64,000 nucleotides of DNA from assembly GCF_026914265.1 (NCBI RefSeq), contig NC_069136.1:11278356-11342355 (forward strand). Direction: 5' to 3'. The notes under the pieces were generated by a model that saw only the letters and a program-made list of their open reading frames with translations, did no database searches and was not told the origin of the DNA. This DNA comes from Mya arenaria. Its lineage: Eukaryota > Mollusca > Bivalvia > Myida > Myidae. The position numbers and the translations under genes were made by a program. Below are positions 58,293 through 64,000 of the stretch, in pieces; the first letter of the stretch is position 1; the number at the start of each line of letters is the position of its first letter.

Positions 58293-61139
58293 TGAAGACT
58301 GATTCTGATTGGCCTAATTTTGGGTAGTAAAGTGTTATAGTTTTAGACAGTGTGCATTGTGCAATCTGATTGACAAATATTTTGCAGCCAAGTTAGAAGC
58401 ATATAAATGCTTCATTGTGATTGACAAAATCACTGTTGGTTCTAATCTGCCAAAACATGGTCGACACTGTAACGTGATTAACCAAAGAAAAGAACAGTGT
58501 TTGAATTTGTAATCTGATTTGCTACACAGTCTAGATTGGCCCCAGAAGGCCTCTAACTGTAGGATGGTGTGGTAATGACAGCTGTGCATCCAATCTCAGG
58601 AACAGGTCTTAGCTTGCTTCTTTGAGTGTCTGTTTTTCGAAGGATTGTCACATACTTGATGTCAGAGCAGTTGATGTAGTTGTTTTGCCGGTTGGAAAGA
58701 AAATGAAAGTGGTAAACTCCTGAGATATAAACATGAACACATTCATAATGTCAATGGCGCTACACACGGGTACAGAAATTGCCATCACTGTAAACTAGAA
58801 CTATGTTGTTATGCCCCTTGAAGGAATTTACTGTGGAAAGGAGGATAACTGGCTTTTTGTTTTCAACCTTTCTTTTTTAAGAGTTACTTCCCTTACTGTA
58901 TTGGTTTTAAACAATTCTTAAATTTACTCCTTCAGTTTTGTTTAAGCACTAATTTTTGAAAAAAGTTTTGACAAATTCAATGTTTTTCAAATGTTAGTTT
59001 TGATTGTTTTCAAGTATTTGTTTTCCAAACATGAGGCTAGTAGATAAGTGTTAAAACCAGTTATTTATGTCCCTGAACATCATATTTGAAGAAAACTATA
59101 AACTACTGTGCAGCCTCTAAATACTTATTTTTAGAAACCAGCAACCCTTTTTCAAGCTGGTCTGGGGGGGGGTTATAAAGAAAAGAAAATGTTAATGGTT
59201 CTTAATAACATGGATAAAGCTGATTTTAAAACTGCCCATAATGATGTTGACTCCAGAGTACGATATGCAGCTTGCTTATAAATCATTTCACAAGTTGCAA
59301 TATTGACTTACTATATGGGCTCACTTGCTTTGAAATCAAGTTATGTCCCCTAGTGTGAAGCAGATTTATTTTAACAATTGTTGTTGAAAAATAAATAACT
59401 TGAATAAAGTTTTAAGAAATATAACATGTTTTGTTTGTGTATGTTCTTAGAGAAAAAGAACTTCATATTGTATAATGAAAGAAATGAGGTTTCATTGATT
59501 GTAAAATTATTGATTGACAAGTCTAAAGAAACTTGTTGAACTCATCTTTTATTAGTTCAGAATGCTGAATGAGACCAAGAAACGAGACATTGTATTTCAT
59601 CTGAAATATGCGTTCATTTCAACCCTGCTCAAGATCAGCTTTTAAATATATTTGTTTTATTAACATTAAGGTTGTGTTAAAATATTTCACCATGTAAAAC
59701 ATGACGCAGTGAGATCTATATAATTATACAAATCGAGGTGTTTAGTACTGCCAATAAACTTTCATTAGACTGGTTGCTTAAATAAAACAGGTTTATTTTG
59801 CCTCTAATGCCTACATGTACTTAAATGCAATTTTTTTGTGAGCTCCAAAATGGGTAGGAGACTTTAAAATTTGAGAATGATATTTCTTACTCAGGATCGG
59901 TGTTGTGTCGGAGGGGGTGGGGTGGGGGTGGGGGCTTCACCCTCATCAAAGTGTCACTGAGGTGACCCTGGTCCTTAAACTTGCGACCATTTAAAAAGAA
60001 AAAAGACTTTGCTAATGTTGAATGTTTATTTTGCTAATTACAGTATTAAGCTTAATACATAGGCTATTTTACAAAATGGAATTAAATTTAAACCAACAAC
60101 GAAAACATTGCAAGAAACTACTGTAATTGGTTGTCTGGTTAGCGCAGTGGTTAGCACATTCGCTTCTCACCAAGGCGACCCGAGTTTGATTCCTGGCCTG
60201 GGCTCATGTGAGTTTGGTTAGTGGTCACCATGCCGGACAAGTGGGTTTTCTCCGGGTACTCTGGTTTCCCCCACAACACAAGACCACACTCACGCGCAAC
60301 ATCGTACCAACGAGAGTCACTTAGTATAAGCTAAGCTTTCTTCACAATTGTTGTAAAACATATAATGTTTAAACTAAACTACTGTAATTGATTACAAACA
60401 GGGATTGGTTTAAAAACCAGTATTGCATTGACAGACTGAATTGTTTTCACATGTAAGACCAGTGTTTATATTGTAGGTAAGAGTAACAAGCAAACACGAC
60501 CTTATTTAGACAGTATTTAACCTAGTTTATGCCTCAAGTATGGCCTTTTATGACGTGGTGAAAGATCTCTATGAAATATTGATGGCAATGAACTCTTCTT
60601 TATCCTTTAAACATTTTGAAATAACAGAATGAAATTCTTTCAAGATTTGCCAATATTGGTCCTTGCTATACAAAAAAATACTTAAGATCTGTTTATATAT
60701 TGTTAAATCTTTTTATCCACTAAGTTTACGTTTCTCATTCATTAAGTTTTCATTCCCATATTATTAATGATAAAACTACAATAATCTTAATACTGTTTAG
60801 TAAAGTAGATTATCAGGGGTTACATATAAAAATAGTCAGATCTAAGAAAGATTAGGTTTTATTGGGATTGTTGTACAAAGAATTACTGCATTATATTTAT
60901 ATCAGTTCATTTTATAGAAAGATTTATGACCTGTATATTAAAATGTGATAATAATTTTGGAATGTCAGCATTAAGATAAAACAAAGCAAAGCAAAATAGT
61001 CTGCTTTTTGAGTCTTCTTTAAAACTGGGATGTCTGTCTGTTATAGTAATACATCACATTTGAAGAAATATCAGGTTTAGTATATGCCATGGGTTCGTAT
61101 TCATAAGTAATTGTGAGAACATACACATTGTATTTTACA
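58293..61139. other. 3' flank of ASZ1-like gene, copy 2
   Basis: It matches 12761-15610, including the G-rich tract (about 59913-59934) and the SINE (60129-60359). No additional gene is recognised. Confidence 0.4.
60129..60359 (+). mobile_element. tRNA-derived SINE in the second block
   Basis: It is identical in layout to 14600-14830, with TTAGCGCAGTGG and GAGTTTGATTCC as the A-box-like and B-box-like motifs. Confidence 0.7.
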
Positions 61140-64000
61140 ATCTTAAGTGGTAGTCACTTAAATCATTCTCTCATCTAAGTATTTCTCTCACTTAAGTCAT
61201 TCCCCCATCTAAGTATTTCTCTCTCTTAAGTCATCCCCGATCTAAGTATTTCTCTCACTTAAGTCATTCCCTCCATCTAAGTATTTCTCTCACTTCAGTC
61301 ATACCCCCATCTAAGTATTTCTCTCACTTAGGTCATTCCCCAATCTAAGTATTTCTCTCACTTAAGTCATTCCCTCCATCTAAGTATTTCTCTCACTTCA
61401 GTCATTCCCCCATCTAAGTATTTCTCTCACTTAAGTCATTCCCCAATCTAAGTATTTCTCTCACTTAAGTCATTCTCCCATCTAAGTATTTCTCTCACTT
61501 AAGTCATCCCAAATCTAAGTATTTCTCTCACTTAAGTCATTCCCCCCATCTAAGTATTTCTCTCACTAAAGTCATTCTCCATCTAAGTATTTCTCTCACT
61601 CAAGTCAATCCCCCAAATTAAGTATTTCTCTCGCTTAAGTCATCCCTCATCTAAGTGTTTCTCTCGCTTAAGTCATTCCCTCCATCTAAGTATTTCTCTC
61701 ACTCAAGTCATTCCCCCATCTAAGTATTTCTCTCACTTAAGTCTTTCTCCCATCTAAGTATTTCTCTCACTAAAGATTTCTCTCATCTTGGTATTTCTCT
61801 CACTTAAGTCATTCCCTCATCTAAGTATTTTTCTCACTTAAGTCATTCTCTCATCTTAGTATTTCTCTTGCTTAAGTCATCCTCTCATCTAAAAATTTCT
61901 CTCACTTAAGACATTCTCTCATCTAAGTATTTCTCTCACTTAAGTCATTCCCCCAATCTAAGTATTTCTCTCGCTTAAGTCATCCTCTCATCTAAGTGTT
62001 TCTCTCACTTAAGTCATTCTCCCTCTAAGTATTTCTCTCACTTAAGTCATTCTCCAATCTAAGTATTTCTCTCACTTAAGTCAGTCTCTCATCTAAGTAT
62101 TTCTTTCACTTAGGTCATTTCCCCAATCTAAGTATTTCTCTCACTTAAGTCATTCTCCCATCTAAGTATTTCTCTCACTTAAGTCATTCTCCCATCTAAG
62201 TATTTCTCTCACTTAAGTCATTCCCCCATCTAAGTATTTCTCTCACTTAAGTCATTCCCCCATCTAAGTATTTCTATCACTTAAGTCATTCCCCCATCTA
62301 AGTATTTCTCTCTCTTAAGTCATCCCCAATCTAAGTATTTCTCTCACTTAAGTCATTCCCTCCATCTAAGTATTTATCTCACTTCAGTCATTCCCCCATC
62401 TAAGTATTTTTCTCACTTAAGTCATTCCCCAATCTAAGTATTTCTCTCACTTAAGTCATTCTCCCATCTAAGTATTTCTCTCACTTAAGTCATCCCAACA
62501 TCTAAGTATTTCTCTCACTTAAGTCATTCCCCCCCATCTAAGTATTTCTCTCACTAAAGTCATTTCCCATCTAAGTATTTCTCTCACTTAAGTCAATCCC
62601 CCAATCTAAGTATTTCTCTCGCTTAAGTCATCCTCTCTTCTAAGTGTTTCTCTCGCTTAAGTCATTCTCCCATCTAAGTATTTCTCTCACTCAAGTCATT
62701 CCCCCATCTAAGTATTTCTCTCACTTCAGTCTTTCTCCCATCTAAGTATTTCTCTCACTAAAGAATTTCTCGCATCTTGGTATTTCTCTTACTTAAGTCA
62801 TTCCCTTATCTAAGTATTTCTCTCACTTAAGTCATTCCCTCATCTAAGTATTTTTCTCACTTAAGTCATTCTCTCATTTTAGTATTTCTTTTGCTTAAGT
62901 CATCCTCTCATCTAAAAATTTCTCTCACTTAAGACATTCTCTCATCTAAGTATTTCTCTCACTTAAGTCATTCCCCCAATCTAAGTATTTCTCTCGCTTA
63001 AGTCATCCTCTCATCTAATTGTTTCTCTCACTTAAGTCATTCTCCATCTAAGTATTTATCTCACTTAAGTCATTCCCCATCTAAGTATTTCTCTCACTTA
63101 AGTCATTCTCCAATCTAAGTATTTCTCTCACTTAAGTCAGTCTCTCATCTAAGTATTTCTTTCACTTAGGTCATTTCCCCAATCTAAGTATTTCTCTCAC
63201 TTAAGTCATTCTCCCATCTAAGTATTTCTCTCACTTTAGTCATTCCCCCCATCTAAGTATTTCTCTCACTTAAGTCATCCTCTCATCTAAGTATTTCTCT
63301 CACTTAAGTCATTCTCTCATCTTAGTATTTCTCTCACTTGAGTCATTCCCCCAATCTAAGTATTTCTCTCACTTAAGTCATTCCCCCATCTAAGTATTTC
63401 TCTCACTTAAGTCATCCCCCATCTAAGTATTTCTCTCACTTAAGTCATTCTCTCATCTTAGTATTTCTCTCACTTAAGTCACTCCCCCAATCTAAGTATT
63501 TCTCTCACTTAAGTCATTCCCCCATCTAAGTATTTCTTTCACTTAAGTCATTATTTCATCTAAGTATTTCTCTCAATAAGTCATTCCCCATCTAAGTATT
63601 TCTTTCACTTAAGTTATTCTCTCATCTTAGTATTTCTCTCACTTAAGTCATTCCACCAATCTAAGTATTTCTCTCATTTAAGTCATCATCCCATCTAAGT
63701 ATTTCTCTCACTTAAGTCATTCTCTCATCTAAGTATTTCTCTCACTTGAGTCATTCCCCCAATCAAAGTATTTCTCTCACTTAAGTCATTCCCCCATCTA
63801 AGTATTTCTCTCACTTAAGTCATTCCCCCATCTAAGTATTTCTCTCTCTTAAGTCATCCCCGATCTAAGTATTTCTCTCACTTAAGTCATTCCCTCCATC
63901 TAAGTATTTATCTCACTTCAGTCATTCCCCCATCTAAGTATTTCTCTCACTTAAGTCATTCCCCAATCTAAGTATTTCTCTCACTTAAGTCATTCTCCCA
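61140..64000. repeat. 34-35-bp satellite, second copy, running off the window
   Basis: It has the same unit and variants as 15611-20592. Between about 61500 and 61800 several C runs are one or two bases shorter than in the first copy (for example 'cattctccatctaag'), and some units are missing. The right end is not visible. Confidence 0.95.

Larger units (their letters stand above)
45550..64000. repeat. Second copy of the block at 1 to about 18.5 kb
   Basis: From 'tagtgaaatataaaata' at 45550 the sequence follows window position 1 onward. The offset is 45,549 at the start, 45,548 after 1618, 45,537 after the 66-bp array, 45,532-45,533 around 11.5-13 kb, and 45,529 at the SINE. Differences are mostly one-base indels in homopolymers, a few substitutions (2754/48304, 7072/52609, 13764/59294), and unit changes inside arrays. 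The right end is not reached. Both edges of the left copy and the right edge of this copy are outside view. Confidence 0.95.

Overview
The window looks like nuclear DNA from an animal, most probably a bivalve mollusc. It is AT-rich and has no operons. Genes are split by short-consensus GT/AG introns. Most of the sequence is tandem repeats and small non-autonomous transposons of types I associate with bivalve genomes: foldback MITEs with 'gctgcactctcacagat' ends, elements with ~145-bp internal tandem cores, and tRNA-headed SINEs. The taxon is inferred from this and from metazoan genes (caveolin, ASZ1/GASZ-like, CHST15-like), not from a marker.

Layout. 1-20592: the 3' half of an ASZ1/GASZ-like gene (+ strand, four exons, 6998-12760). 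It is embedded in a degenerate tandem repeat with an inserted foldback element (about 630-1960), a 66-bp minisatellite (3021-6793), a three-level nest of transposons in its last intron (8372-12246), and a 34-35-bp satellite downstream (15611-20592). 20593-28290: a TGAA/CGAA microsatellite, then a caveolin locus. This has a complete two-exon caveolin (27354-28149) and a second in-phase caveolin-type first exon 4 kb upstream (23274-23333). 28400-31071: a decayed LINE 3' fragment and a tandem-core element. 31072-38517: the 3' part of a CHST15-like sulfotransferase in five exons. Its 5' exons were not found and the last exon has a frameshift at an A7 run; its long last intron holds palindromic elements, an 80-bp dimeric minisatellite and a MITE. 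39900-43325: a 53-bp minisatellite with higher-order structure. 43326-45549: mostly unannotated, with one compact foldback element.

45550-64000 repeats 1 to about 18.5 kb almost base for base, offset by 45,549 falling to about 45,529. It contains the same ASZ1-like exons, with one synonymous-looking difference seen. This is either a very recent large duplication or an assembly duplication (two haplotypes placed in series). Many differences are one-base indels in homopolymers, which keeps the artefact explanation open.

The genes do not form a pathway. If functional, the ASZ1-like protein would act at the mitochondrial surface/nuage in germline piRNA biology, caveolin at plasma-membrane microdomains, and the sulfotransferase in the Golgi on glycosaminoglycans. 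I found no clearly new biological system. The most interesting items are the duplicated block, the paired caveolin first exons and unusual caveolin hairpin, the relict coiled-coil exon copies inside an ASZ1 intron, and the nested and foldback elements.
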